The position numbers and the translations under genes are program-made. A stretch of 33,541 nt of DNA from an uncultured Thermomicrobiales bacterium (lineage in GTDB: Bacteria > Chloroflexota > Chloroflexia > Thermomicrobiales > UBA6265). This document shows positions 8,266 through 16,282 of the stretch, piece by piece. Within the stretch, counting starts at the first letter, position 1; each line of letters opens with the position of its first letter. The notes beneath the pieces were generated by a model that saw only the letters and a list, made by a program, of their open reading frames with translations, had not been told where the DNA came from and ran no database searches. The stretch covers positions 1-33,541 of the forward strand of contig CADCWE010000081.1 in the NCBI GenBank assembly GCA_902806325.1. The letters are read 5' to 3'.

Positions 8266-8331
8266 AGCGTTCCCGCAGCGTCCCCGCGCCGCTCGATTCG
8301 CGCATCCAGCGATTCGCGGAGGACCCCACCG

Positions 8332-9426
8332 ATGCCGTCGTCCCTCCCTCGCGCCCTGGCGTCCCCCATCAGCCGCCGCGCCGCGCTCCGCGGGCTTTCC
8401 GCCGCGGCAATGCTCGCCGCCATCGCACCCGGCGGTGCTGGGGCCGCCCGTAAGCCGGCGCCGGATCCGGTCCGCGCCATTTACATGAACCCGGAGATCA
8501 CCACCGATCGTGCCGGCTTCGACCGCCTGGTGGCGCTGATCGAGCGCACCGAACTCAACGCCCTGGTGCTCGACATCAAAGAGGCCGCCGTCCACTACGA
8601 CACCGGCGTCGCGTTCTTCCGCGACGCCGGGGCGGTGGTACCCCGCTACGATGCGCCGGAGTTGATTTCCGCCCTCCACCGCCGCGGCATCCGCGCCATC
8701 GCCCGCCTCGTCTGCTTTAAGGACCCGGCCACGGTTGTCGCCCGGCCCGACCTCGCGATCCGGGACCAGTTCACCGGCGAACCGTGGCGCGACGGCGGGG
8801 GAGAAACCTGGCTCAACCCCTTCTCGGAGGAAGTTTGGGACGCCACCGTTGACCTCGCCGCCGAAGCCGCCAAGATTGGCTTCGACGAGATCCAGTTCGA
8901 CTACGTCCGCCTGCCCGACGGCGACCTCTCCGGCGCCGACTTCGGGCCGATCACGTACGACTACGACGCCCGCACCGGCGCCATCGCGGGCTTCCTCGGG
9001 TTGGCCCAGCAGCGCCTGGTCCCGTTGGGCGTGGACCAGTCGGCCGACATCTTTGGTTACACCCTGCTCGTCGACGACGACCTGGGCATCGGTCAGGACG
9101 CCGACGTGCTCGCGCCGCTGGTGGATGTCTTGTGCCCGATGGTCTATCCCTCCCACTTCCCGGAAGGCAGCATCGCGGTCCCCGGTCACCCCAACGACTT
9201 CCCCGGCGAAACGATCCGGATCAGCATGGACTCCGGTGCCGCCAAATTCGGTGACGCCCGCCAACTCCGCCCCTGGCTCCAAGCCTTCTCCCTGCCCTGG
9301 CTGCGGGAGTACACCGCCGCCGACGTCCGCGCCCAGATCGACGCCGCAGACGTCGCCGGCACCGGCGGCTGGATGCTCTGGGACCCGACCAACCTCTACC
9401 AAGAAGAGGCACTCGCGCCGGCCTGA
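8332..9426 (+). CDS. Tat-exported DUF4015 putative glycoside hydrolase
   Basis: The 364-residue protein starts with a twin-arginine-type leader (ISRRAALRG, 13-21, then an Ala-rich core to about 38). The mature part is a TIM-barrel protein of the DUF4015 family, recognised by VRAIYMNP, NALVLDIKEA, ALHRRGIRAIARLVCF and above all FDEIQFDYVRLPDG, where the Glu and Asp resemble the acid pair of glycoside hydrolases. The fold is known to be related to alpha-amylase-like hydrolases; a substrate has not been assigned from sequence. The start at 8332 is chosen for GGAGGA (8318-8323) 8 nt upstream; the longer TTG start at 8254 would lie across the -10. It is probably monocistronic, bounded by the 8194-8220 hairpin and a palindromic repeat after its stop. 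Confidence 0.85.
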   Translation: MPSSLPRALASPISRRAALRGLSAAAMLAAIAPGGAGAARKPAPDPVRAIYMNPEITTDRAGFDRLVALIERTELNALVLDIKEAAVHYDTGVAFFRDAGAVVPRYDAPELISALHRRGIRAIARLVCFKDPATVVARPDLAIRDQFTGEPWRDGGGETWLNPFSEEVWDATVDLAAEAAKIGFDEIQFDYVRLPDGDLSGADFGPITYDYDARTGAIAGFLGLAQQRLVPLGVDQSADIFGYTLLVDDDLGIGQDADVLAPLVDVLCPMVYPSHFPEGSIAVPGHPNDFPGETIRISMDSGAAKFGDARQLRPWLQAFSLPWLREYTAADVRAQIDAADVAGTGGWMLWDPTNLYQEEALAPA

Positions 9427-9454
9427 GTCCTCGGCGTGGTCCTCGCGATCCGTC

Positions 9455-9517
9455 ATTCCGAACGAAGCGAGGGCTTTGTTGCGCGGCGAGAATGAGATTT
9501 CTCGCTTCGTTCGGCAT
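9455..9517. repeat. Palindromic element after DUF4015 gene
   Basis: CCGAACGAAGCGAG (9458-9471) is the exact reverse complement of CTCGCTTCGTTCGG (9501-9514). The pairing extends outward by 2 bp past one mismatch. The 29-nt loop is moderately AT-rich. It may serve as the DUF4015 terminator. I believe similar elements are dispersed in Chloroflexota genomes, but only one copy is visible here. Confidence 0.8.
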
Positions 9518-9726
9518 GGCCCGGTGAACTCGGGGGTTCGCACGCGGTTTCGACCCCACGACCCTATGGTGTCTCCTGCCCCAGCGGGAAACGCTCCGAT
9601 CGTATTGGCGCGGCTTCTACGTCCGTCGGAATTCTGATCCTTAGTTGCCAGTCACCCCGCCGCTCTCGCAGACCCGCCGCCCAATCGCGTGCCCTCCCGC
9701 GGACCTGCTGGCCCGCCACTTTGCAC

Positions 9727-9732
9727 TAGAAT
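9727..9732 (+). promoter_or_regulatory. -10 element of the LLM oxidoreductase gene
   Basis: TAGAAT fits the -10 consensus well and lies 72 nt before the start codon. The -35 region is weak. Confidence 0.4.
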
Positions 9733-9804
9733 GCCCCGGTCCGACCGCCCGGCCCTCGGCCTGTGGCCCGGCAACGGAGACGCCAGCGCGACCGGGGAGC
9801 GGGG

Positions 9805-10656
9805 ATGGCACGGCTCAGCTTCGGGATCAAGACGGCGCCGCAGCACACGACCTACGAGGAGATGCTGGCGGTCTGGCGGGAAGCGGACGAGATTCCGGCG
9901 TTCGAACACGCTTGGCTGTTCGACCACTTCGCGCCGATCAACGGCGACCTCGACGGGCCGTGCCTGGAAGGCTGGACGACGCTGACCGCGTTGGCGACGC
10001 AGACGACCCGGCTCCGGCTGGGGCTGATGGTCGTCGGCAACACCTACCGCCACCCGGCGGTGCTGGCGAAGACGGCGGCGACGGTCGATGTGATCAGCGG
10101 CGGGCGGCTGGATCTCGGCCTCGGCGCCGGCTGGAACGTCTACGAGCACGAGAGCATGGGCATCCCCCTCTACCCGCCGGGCGAACGCATCCGCCGCTTC
10201 GGCGAAGCCTGCCAAATGATCAAGCTGCTCTACACCCAACCGACCGCCGACTTCGACGGCCGCTACTACCAACTCAACGACGCCCGTTGCGACCCGAAGC
10301 CGGTCCAAACCCCGTGGCCGCCCTTCGTTATCGGCGGCGGCGGCGAGAAGCTGATGCTGCGGATCGTCGCCGAGCACGCCGATGTCTGGAACTTCGCCGG
10401 CGGCACCGCCGAGGAGTTCGCGCGCAAGGTCGGCATCCTGCACGAGCACTGCGCGGCGGTCGGTCGCGATCCGGCCGCGATCACGCTCTCGATGCAACTG
10501 CGGCTCGACTACGACGACTTGGCGGCCGCCACGCGGACGCTCCAACAGTTCGTCCAGGCCGGCGCGACGCACCTGGTGCTCTACCTGCCGCCGCCGTTCC
10601 CGGACGGCATCGTCCGGCGCCTGGCGGATGAGGTCGTCGCCGCGGTGCGCGGCTAA
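9805..10656 (+). CDS. LLM-class flavin-dependent oxidoreductase (probably F420-dependent)
   Basis: The 283-residue product is a luciferase-like TIM-barrel oxidoreductase. Family signs are the N-terminal strand LSFGIKT, FEHAWLFDHF, the central TRLRLGLMVVGNTYRHPAVLAK (in two adjacent blocks), ISGGRLDLGLGAGW, GERIRRFGEAC and the cofactor-side PPFVIGGGGEK. Members with this central block commonly use coenzyme F420; FMN use cannot be excluded. The substrate is unknown. The start at 9805 is set by GGGGAG (about 9794-9799), 5 nt upstream; the longer frame from 9763 lacks a site and adds only Arg-rich residues. queG follows by 54 nt or less on the same strand, so the two may share a transcript. Confidence 0.88.
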   Translation: MARLSFGIKTAPQHTTYEEMLAVWREADEIPAFEHAWLFDHFAPINGDLDGPCLEGWTTLTALATQTTRLRLGLMVVGNTYRHPAVLAKTAATVDVISGGRLDLGLGAGWNVYEHESMGIPLYPPGERIRRFGEACQMIKLLYTQPTADFDGRYYQLNDARCDPKPVQTPWPPFVIGGGGEKLMLRIVAEHADVWNFAGGTAEEFARKVGILHEHCAAVGRDPAAITLSMQLRLDYDDLAAATRTLQQFVQAGATHLVLYLPPPFPDGIVRRLADEVVAAVRG

Positions 10657-10710
10657 CCGTTGGCGGCATTGGATCACCAACACGCTCGACCGATCTCCTC
10701 GCCGATCGCG

Positions 10711-11928
10711 GTGCGAGCGGTCGCCGGTTCCCCCGCGGAGACTCCGCGCGCGGCCCTGACCGCGCGGGTCAAGCGCCTCGCGGCCGAGCACGGCCTTTCC
10801 GTCTCCGCGGTCACCACGGCCGGGGCGTTCCCGGAGCTGGCCGAGCGGCTGGAGCGCCACATCACGGCCGGGCACGTCGCCGGCCTGGACTGGTTCACCC
10901 CGGAGCGGGCGCGGTTCTCGACCGATCCGCGCAACCTCCACGCCGGTGCGGTCTCGATTCTCGCCGTTGGGGTCGCCTACTGGAGCGTCGATCCCGCCAA
11001 ACCCGACGACGGCGTGCCGCGCGGGCGCATCTCCCGTTACGCCTGGGGCGTGGATTACCACGACCTGCTCAAGGAGCGGATGGGACGCCTGCACCGAGCG
11101 ATCGAGGCGGAGGTCGGAGGTCCGGTCGAAGCACGGCTGCTGGTGGACACCGCGAGGATCGTGGACCGCGCCGTCGCCGCCCGCGCCGGTCTCGGCTGGT
11201 ACGGCAAACACGCCTGCCTGATCGTGCCCGGTCGCGGCTCCGGCGTCTTGCTCGGCGAGTTGCTGCTGGACGTCGAACTCGAACCGGACGCGCCGCTGGA
11301 CAAGCACTGCGGCCGCTGCACGATCTGCCTCGACCGCTGTCCGACCGGCGCGATCGTCGCCCCCTATACCGTCAGCACCCCGCGCTGCCTCTCGTTCCAG
11401 ACCATCGAGCAGCGCGGCGCGATCCCGCCGCCGTTGCGCCCGCTGCTCGGCGATTGGGTCTACGGCTGCGACATCTGCCAGGAGGTCTGTCCCTACACCA
11501 AGGCGACTCGCCTCCCCCCGGACCCCGCCTTTCTCCCACGCACGATCGACAACGCCTACCCTGCTTTGCCGTTCTTGCTGTCGATGGGCGACGCCGAGTT
11601 CCGCGCCCTCTACCGCGGCACGCCCGTGACCCGCACCAAACGGCGGGGTCTCGCCCGCAACGCCGCCGTCGCCCTGGCCAACATCGGCACCGAGGCCGAC
11701 GTGCCGACCCTGCTCATCGCGCTGAAGGATCACGACGAACCGCTGGTCCGGGGCCACGCGGCTTGGGGGATCGCCCATCTCTGCGCCAGGCTGGGCCTTC
11801 CGGTGTCGCGCGCCGCCGAAGCAGCACTCGATCGGTCGCGGATGACCGACGTCGACGATTCGGTGCGGCGGGAGGCGGCGAATGCATTCGACATCGGCGG
11901 TCTTGAGGGCGGGGTTGGCAATCCTTGA
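10711..11928 (+). CDS. queG: Epoxyqueuosine reductase
   Basis: QueG performs the last step of queuosine tRNA modification, reducing epoxyqueuosine with cobalamin and two [4Fe-4S] clusters. The clusters are marked by CGRCTICLDRCPTG and by CDICQEVCPYTK, both in the second half of the protein. The middle has the expected DTARIVDRAVAARAGLGWYGKH block, whose Asp matches the proposed proton donor. The C-terminal roughly 100 residues are HEAT-like (RNAAVALANIG, GHAAWGIAHL), as in long family members. The start is uncertain: GTG at 10711 (405 residues) is chosen for length, while TTG at 10660 gives 422; neither has a clear Shine-Dalgarno site. No other queuosine gene is in the window. Confidence 0.92.
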   Translation: MRAVAGSPAETPRAALTARVKRLAAEHGLSVSAVTTAGAFPELAERLERHITAGHVAGLDWFTPERARFSTDPRNLHAGAVSILAVGVAYWSVDPAKPDDGVPRGRISRYAWGVDYHDLLKERMGRLHRAIEAEVGGPVEARLLVDTARIVDRAVAARAGLGWYGKHACLIVPGRGSGVLLGELLLDVELEPDAPLDKHCGRCTICLDRCPTGAIVAPYTVSTPRCLSFQTIEQRGAIPPPLRPLLGDWVYGCDICQEVCPYTKATRLPPDPAFLPRTIDNAYPALPFLLSMGDAEFRALYRGTPVTRTKRRGLARNAAVALANIGTEADVPTLLIALKDHDEPLVRGHAAWGIAHLCARLGLPVSRAAEAALDRSRMTDVDDSVRREAANAFDIGGLEGGVGNP

Positions 11929-11946
11929 CCGCCATGCCTTGGGCGA

Positions 11947-11968
11947 GCACGGGGCTGAAGGCCCGTGC
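11947..11968. terminator. Hairpin between converging queG and recG
   Basis: GCACGGG (11947-11953) and CCCGTGC (11962-11968) with an 8-nt loop. It sits 19 nt past the queG stop and 24 nt from the recG stop, so it could terminate both. It may also belong to a dispersed repeat. Confidence 0.5.
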
Positions 11969-11991
11969 CTCACCCACCCACGGCGCGCCAT

Positions 11992-14481
11992 CTACCCCAA
12001 CGGCAAATCCGGCGATGCCTTCTCCCAAAAGACCGTCAAACGTTCCTTGACCTCCGGGTGCCGCGCCAGCCCCGGATCGTCCGCCAGCAACCCCTCGGCC
12101 GCCTGCCGCGCCCGGTCCAGCAGCCGGGTGTCGAACGACCCGTCGATCCAGGCCATCTCCGGCAACCCGCTCTGCCGCGTGCCGACGAAATCCCCCGGTC
12201 CTCGCAGTTCCAGATCCTTCTCCGCCAGCTTAAACCCGTCCGCGGTGGCGACCATCGTCTGCAAGCGCTCTTCGCCTTCCGGCGTCGCCTCGTCGGCCAG
12301 CAGCAGGCAATAAGAGCGGTCGCCGCCCCGCCCGACCCGGCCCCGGAACTGGTGCAGTTGGGAGAGGCCGAAGCGGTCGGCGCCCTCGATCAGCATCACC
12401 GTCGCGTTCGGCACGTCGATCCCGACCTCGATCACCGAGGTCGAGACCAGCACGTCGGAGGCGGCGTCGCGGAACGCGGTCATCGTCGCGTCCTTCTCCT
12501 TGCCGCTCATCCGCCCGTGCAGCAGCGCCACCCGCAGTTGGGGAAAAACCTCGCGCTGCAACCGGTCGGCTTCCGCCACCGCCGCCTTGGCTTCGACCGT
12601 CTCCGACTCCTCGACCAGCGGGCAGATCACGAACGCCTGGTGCCCCAGCGCCACCTGCTCCCGCACCACGTCGTAGGCCAGGTCGCGCTCGACGCCGACG
12701 AAGCGCTGGGTCTCGATCGGGATCCGGCCGGGCGGCAACTCGTCCAGCACGGAGACGTCGAGGTCGCCGTTGAGGACCATGTTCAGCGTCCGCGGGATCG
12801 GCGTCGCGGTCATCGCCAGGGTGTGGGGCACCCCGGTTCCCCCCTTGCCCGGCAGCTCCGCCCGCTGCCGGACCCCGAACCGGTGCTGCTCGTCGACCAC
12901 CGTCAAGCCGAGGCGGTGGAATGCCACTCCGCCCTGGATCAAGGCGTGGGTGCCGACGAGGATGTGGACATCGCCCGCCGCGACCGCCGCCAACGTCCGG
13001 CGCCGCTCGGCCGCCTTGGTGCTGCCGGTCAAGAGCGCGACGACCGGCCGCTCCGCGACGGGGACCCCGGCGTACAACCCGCGAAAATTGTGGAAGTGCT
13101 GCTCGGCCAAGATCTCGGTCGGCGCCATCACCGCCGCCTGATGGCCATTCGCCGTGGCGACCAGCGCCGCCGCCGCCGCGACCACCGTCTTGCCCGACCC
13201 GACGTCCCCCTGGAGCAACCGCGTCATCGGCCGCGCCTGCTCCATGTCCGCCAGCACCTCGGCCAGCGCCCGCTCCTGGGCGCCGGTCAAGCGGTACGGC
13301 AACCCGCCGACGAACCGCGCCACGGCCCCGCCGCCGCTCGGCAATGGGATGCCACCCAACGCCTGCCGCGCCCGCTTCCGGCCGACCATCCCGAGCTGGA
13401 GCAAAAACAGATCGTCGAAGGCGAGCCGGGTCTGGGCGCGCTCCAGCTGCGACTGGGTGTCGGGGTAGTGCAGCGCGGCGAAGGCATCGGGCAGCGGCGG
13501 CAGCGTGTTCGCCAACCGCACCGGGGTGGGCAGGAAATCCGGGATCCTGCCGGCCGTGGCGTCCAGCGCCGCGCGGGTCAAGCGCCGCAAGGTCTTCTGG
13601 GCCACGCCCTTCGTCAGCGGGTAGACCGGCGTCAACCGGCCGCCGAACGGCGCCTCGATGCCGACCTTTTCCCACTCCGGGCCGTTGAAACTTGGCGGTC
13701 CGTACCCGAACTCCAGCTTGCCGCTGACGGCGATCTCGTCGCCGACCGTCAACTGCCGGGCGATGTACGGGTTGAACCAGGTGATCCGGACCCAGCCGGT
13801 GTCGTCGGCCAGCTTGACCTGGACCCGCGTCTTGCCGGGGCCGCGGATCTCTTTCAGATCGACGACGTGCCCGCGCACCGTGACGTCGTCGCGGCTCCCG
13901 AACCCGATCGCCGAACCGATCGGCTGGGGCTTGGAATAATCGATGTGCCGCCGCGGCGCGAGCCGCAGCAGGTCGCCAACCGTCCGCACGCCCAGGTTGA
14001 CCAGATCCTTGGTCATCGCCTCGCCGACGCGCGGCAACGCCGTCACCGGGGCGTCAAGGGGTAACGAGGGCACGACCGCCGCACGCTCGCGCCGCGCCGC
14101 CGGCTTTGGTCCCATGCCCGGCGCGATCGCGGTCGACAGCTTGCCGAACGGCGTCACCGGCCCATCCGGCGGGTCCAGCAACGGCCGCAGCGCGTTCAAC
14201 CCGGCGGCAATCTTCGCCAGTTCGTCGCGCTTTCCGGCGAGAGGAACTGTCCCGAAGCGGGCCAGCCTGGTCTCCACCTCGCCGATCGCCGCGTCGGCCT
14301 GGGCCGTCGCCGCCCGCGCCCGCAGGCGGCGCACGGCGCTGCTGGCGAGGACGTGCGCCATCCGGTCCTCCCCGCCCGCGCGCCAGGCACGGCGCAGCGC
14401 CGCCAGGGCGGCTTCCAGCGGATCGTCGCCGGGATCCGCGGGCGACGACGGGGGGTGCGGTCGGCGTTGGGCAGCACTCAC
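11992..14481 (-). CDS. recG: ATP-dependent DNA helicase RecG
   Basis: RecG remodels stalled replication forks and branched DNA. The 829-residue product has an N-terminal helical extension (about 1-140), a helix-hairpin-helix-like LPRVGEAMTKDLVNLGVRTV segment, and a wedge/OB domain (about 195-295, VTVRGHVVDLKEI). The helicase core follows: GDVGSGKT (425-432), DEQHRFGV, TATPIPRT and the motif VI block FRGRVGRG. The C-terminal LELRGPGDFVGTRQSG block is typical of the family. The open frame runs on upstream to 14904 but that part is antisense to degV. GTG at 14481 is the best remaining start, without a clear ribosome site, so the N-terminus is moderately uncertain. It is the last gene of the block that starts with asp23, though it may have its own promoter. 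Confidence 0.93.
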   Translation of the reverse strand: MSAAQRRPHPPSSPADPGDDPLEAALAALRRAWRAGGEDRMAHVLASSAVRRLRARAATAQADAAIGEVETRLARFGTVPLAGKRDELAKIAAGLNALRPLLDPPDGPVTPFGKLSTAIAPGMGPKPAARRERAAVVPSLPLDAPVTALPRVGEAMTKDLVNLGVRTVGDLLRLAPRRHIDYSKPQPIGSAIGFGSRDDVTVRGHVVDLKEIRGPGKTRVQVKLADDTGWVRITWFNPYIARQLTVGDEIAVSGKLEFGYGPPSFNGPEWEKVGIEAPFGGRLTPVYPLTKGVAQKTLRRLTRAALDATAGRIPDFLPTPVRLANTLPPLPDAFAALHYPDTQSQLERAQTRLAFDDLFLLQLGMVGRKRARQALGGIPLPSGGGAVARFVGGLPYRLTGAQERALAEVLADMEQARPMTRLLQGDVGSGKTVVAAAAALVATANGHQAAVMAPTEILAEQHFHNFRGLYAGVPVAERPVVALLTGSTKAAERRRTLAAVAAGDVHILVGTHALIQGGVAFHRLGLTVVDEQHRFGVRQRAELPGKGGTGVPHTLAMTATPIPRTLNMVLNGDLDVSVLDELPPGRIPIETQRFVGVERDLAYDVVREQVALGHQAFVICPLVEESETVEAKAAVAEADRLQREVFPQLRVALLHGRMSGKEKDATMTAFRDAASDVLVSTSVIEVGIDVPNATVMLIEGADRFGLSQLHQFRGRVGRGGDRSYCLLLADEATPEGEERLQTMVATADGFKLAEKDLELRGPGDFVGTRQSGLPEMAWIDGSFDTRLLDRARQAAEGLLADDPGLARHPEVKERLTVFWEKASPDLPLG

Positions 14482-14525
14482 GCGGTTCAGAATCCGGCAC
14501 GCGACTCGGGCGGGGCAATGCCTCA

Positions 14526-14531
14526 AGTTTA
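14526..14531 (-). promoter_or_regulatory. Possible -10 element of recG
   Basis: On the minus strand TAAACT (14531 to 14526) lies 44 nt before the GTG, in the short gap after degV. No convincing -35 is seen, so read-through from upstream is also likely. Confidence 0.35.
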
Positions 14532-14554
14532 GCCGATGGAGTGTTCCGAACGCC

Positions 14555-15391
14555 TCACCCGGCGGCCAGCGCCGCGACCGCGATCGTTCCCGGCCCCCCA
14601 TACGTCGCGAGCACCGGGCCGATCTCGGCCACCAGCACGTCGCCACCGGGCGACACGTCGCGCAACCGGTCGGCCAGGTCGGCGGCGTCGCTCGGGTTCG
14701 CGAAGTGGAGCACCGCCAGCCCGGCCAGCGGCGCGTGCGCCCGCGCCAGCTCGGCCACCCGCCCCAGTGCCTTACTCCAGGTCCGCACCCGCTCCAAGGG
14801 CCGGACTTCGCCCTCCTCAAAGGACAGGATCGGCTTGATGCTGAAGACGGAGCCGACCATCTGCGCCGCCCGGCCGATCCGGCCCCCTTTATGGAGGTAC
14901 TCAAGGGTGTCGAGCACGAAGTAGCCGTGGGATCGGGCGAGGGCGCCCTCGGTCGCGGCGACCACTCCGGCCAGGTCGGCCCCCGCCTGGGCCGCCCGCG
15001 CCGCCTGGACCGCCGGCCAGCCGGCGATCATCGAGGCACCGAGGGAGTCGATCACCCGCACCCGATCGTCGCCGACCGCGTCGGCCGCCAGCCGCGCCGC
15101 GTTGAAGGTGCCGGAGAGTTTGGACGAGATCGTCAGGCAGACGGCCCCGCTGGCCGCCGTCCGGAACGCCTCCTCGAACGCCGTCACCGGCGGCTGCGAG
15201 GTTCTCGGCAACCCGGGCTCGGCTTTCAAGCGCCGCAGGAACGTCGCGCTGTCGATGTCCACCCGGTCGCGGAACGACTCCTCACCGAACCGCACCGACA
15301 GCGGCACGGTGACGATCCCGAGCGAGGTCGCCAGATCCGGCGGGATGTCTGCCGTCGAGTCGACGACCACGGTCACGGGGCGGGCGTTCAT
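14555..15391 (-). CDS. DegV-family fatty-acid-binding protein (FakB type), copy 1
   Basis: This 278-residue protein belongs to the DegV family, which binds a single fatty acid and presents its carboxylate to the kinase FakA. Typical features are VVVDSTADIPPDLA at the N-terminus, the RTSQPPV loop that holds the carboxylate, SSKLSGTF, VIDSLGASM and DTLEYLHKGGRIG. It lies 1 nt after the stop of a second DegV gene, and a GAAGGAG site inside the end of that gene precedes its ATG, so the two are surely cotranscribed. It is shorter in the RTSQP-to-Phe segment and differs at many pocket positions from copy 2, which suggests a different acyl preference (inference). fakA lies upstream in the same block. 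Confidence 0.92.
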   Translation of the reverse strand: MNARPVTVVVDSTADIPPDLATSLGIVTVPLSVRFGEESFRDRVDIDSATFLRRLKAEPGLPRTSQPPVTAFEEAFRTAASGAVCLTISSKLSGTFNAARLAADAVGDDRVRVIDSLGASMIAGWPAVQAARAAQAGADLAGVVAATEGALARSHGYFVLDTLEYLHKGGRIGRAAQMVGSVFSIKPILSFEEGEVRPLERVRTWSKALGRVAELARAHAPLAGLAVLHFANPSDAADLADRLRDVSPGGDVLVAEIGPVLATYGGPGTIAVAALAAG

Positions 15392-15392
15392 C

Positions 15393-16241
15393 TCAGGCCG
15401 GTTCTCCTTCGAAGACCGCGACGCCCATCGCGCCGGGGCCGACGTGGGTGCCGATCACGGGGCTGAACTTGGCGATCGCGATCTCGGACCGGGGGAGCAG
15501 GCTAACGCACTCGTCGGCCAACGCCGCCGCGTCCTCGGGCGTCGTGCTGTGCAGCACCGCCAGCCGCTCGACCCGCGGCAATCCCTTCGCGAACGCCGCC
15601 AACCCCTTGATCGCCTTGGCGCGGGAGCGTGTCCGTTCGAACGGCACGATCAGTCCTTCGTCGACCCGCAGCGTCGGCTTCAGGCTGAGGATAGACCCGA
15701 CCAGCGCCGCCGCGCGCCCGATTCGCCCCCCGCGTTGCAAAAACTCCAGCGTATCGACGAAAAAGACCAGGTGATAGGCGCCGGTCTCGGTCGCCAACCG
15801 GGCCGCGATCGCCGCCGCGTCGCTCCCGGCCGCGGCGAGGTCCGCCGCCCGCAGCACCTGGAACCCAAGCCCGACCGACGCGTTCAGCGAGTCCACCACC
15901 TCGACCCGGATCACGTCGGCCACCGCGTCCCGCGCCAGCAGCGCCGATTGCACGGTCCCGCTCAGCTTCGACGACAGCAGCACCGCCACGATCTCGTCGT
16001 GGTCGGCCGCCAGCTCGCGAAAGGTCTGCTCGAACCGGCCCGGCGACGGCTGCGAGGTGGTCGGCAGATCCGGCGTCCGCCGCAATCGCTCCATGAACTG
16101 GTCGGAGGTCAGGTCGAGCTGGTCCCGGAACACCTCCTCGCCGAAGTGGACGTTGAGCGGCACCACGGCGATCCCGAGCCGCGCGCAGACCTCGGGGGCA
16201 AGATCGGCGGTGCTGTCGGTGACGATCGCGACTCGCGCCAT
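15393..16241 (-). CDS. DegV-family fatty-acid-binding protein (FakB type), copy 2
   Basis: This is the second 282-residue DegV/FakB paralogue. It has AIVTDSTADLAPEV, TTSQPSPG, SSKLSGTV, VVDSLNASVG and DTLEFLQRGGRIG, the same order as copy 1, and ends with the IGTHVGPGAMGV block that in this family carries a conserved His near the bound head group. Copy 1 has ATYGGPG at this place and so lacks that His. An AAAGAGG site precedes the ATG, and 41 nt separate it from the fakA stop. Two FakB proteins with different acyl-chain preference serving one FakA is the known arrangement in Staphylococcus aureus. Confidence 0.92.
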   Translation of the reverse strand: MARVAIVTDSTADLAPEVCARLGIAVVPLNVHFGEEVFRDQLDLTSDQFMERLRRTPDLPTTSQPSPGRFEQTFRELAADHDEIVAVLLSSKLSGTVQSALLARDAVADVIRVEVVDSLNASVGLGFQVLRAADLAAAGSDAAAIAARLATETGAYHLVFFVDTLEFLQRGGRIGRAAALVGSILSLKPTLRVDEGLIVPFERTRSRAKAIKGLAAFAKGLPRVERLAVLHSTTPEDAAALADECVSLLPRSEIAIAKFSPVIGTHVGPGAMGVAVFEGEPA

Positions 16242-16282
16242 CGCGGAACCTCTTTCTCCGTCCGGGCGGATTCGCCGATCGC

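Larger units (their letters stand above)
9427..9804. other. Intergenic region with palindromic repeat and a -10 element
   Basis: This 378-nt gap encodes nothing recognisable. It contains the long inverted repeat at 9455-9517 and a probable -10 element at 9727-9732 serving the next gene. The rest shows no clear structure. Confidence 0.6.

Noticed and set aside
6907-9543. 878-codon minus-strand frame opposite the ferritin-like and DUF4015 genes
   Set aside because: Antisense shadow; both plus-strand genes have good ribosome sites and signal peptides.
9652-11991. 779-codon minus-strand frame opposite the LLM oxidoreductase and queG
   Set aside because: Arg/Gly/Asp/Val-rich shadow; no family motif.
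11965-14064. 699-codon plus-strand frame opposite recG
   Set aside because: RecG motifs are clear on the minus strand; this frame is rich in Arg, Gln and Pro with no motif.
14482-14904. 141-codon N-terminal extension of recG
   Set aside because: It overlaps degV copy 1 on the same strand in another frame and is Arg/Ser/Trp-rich, unlike RecG.
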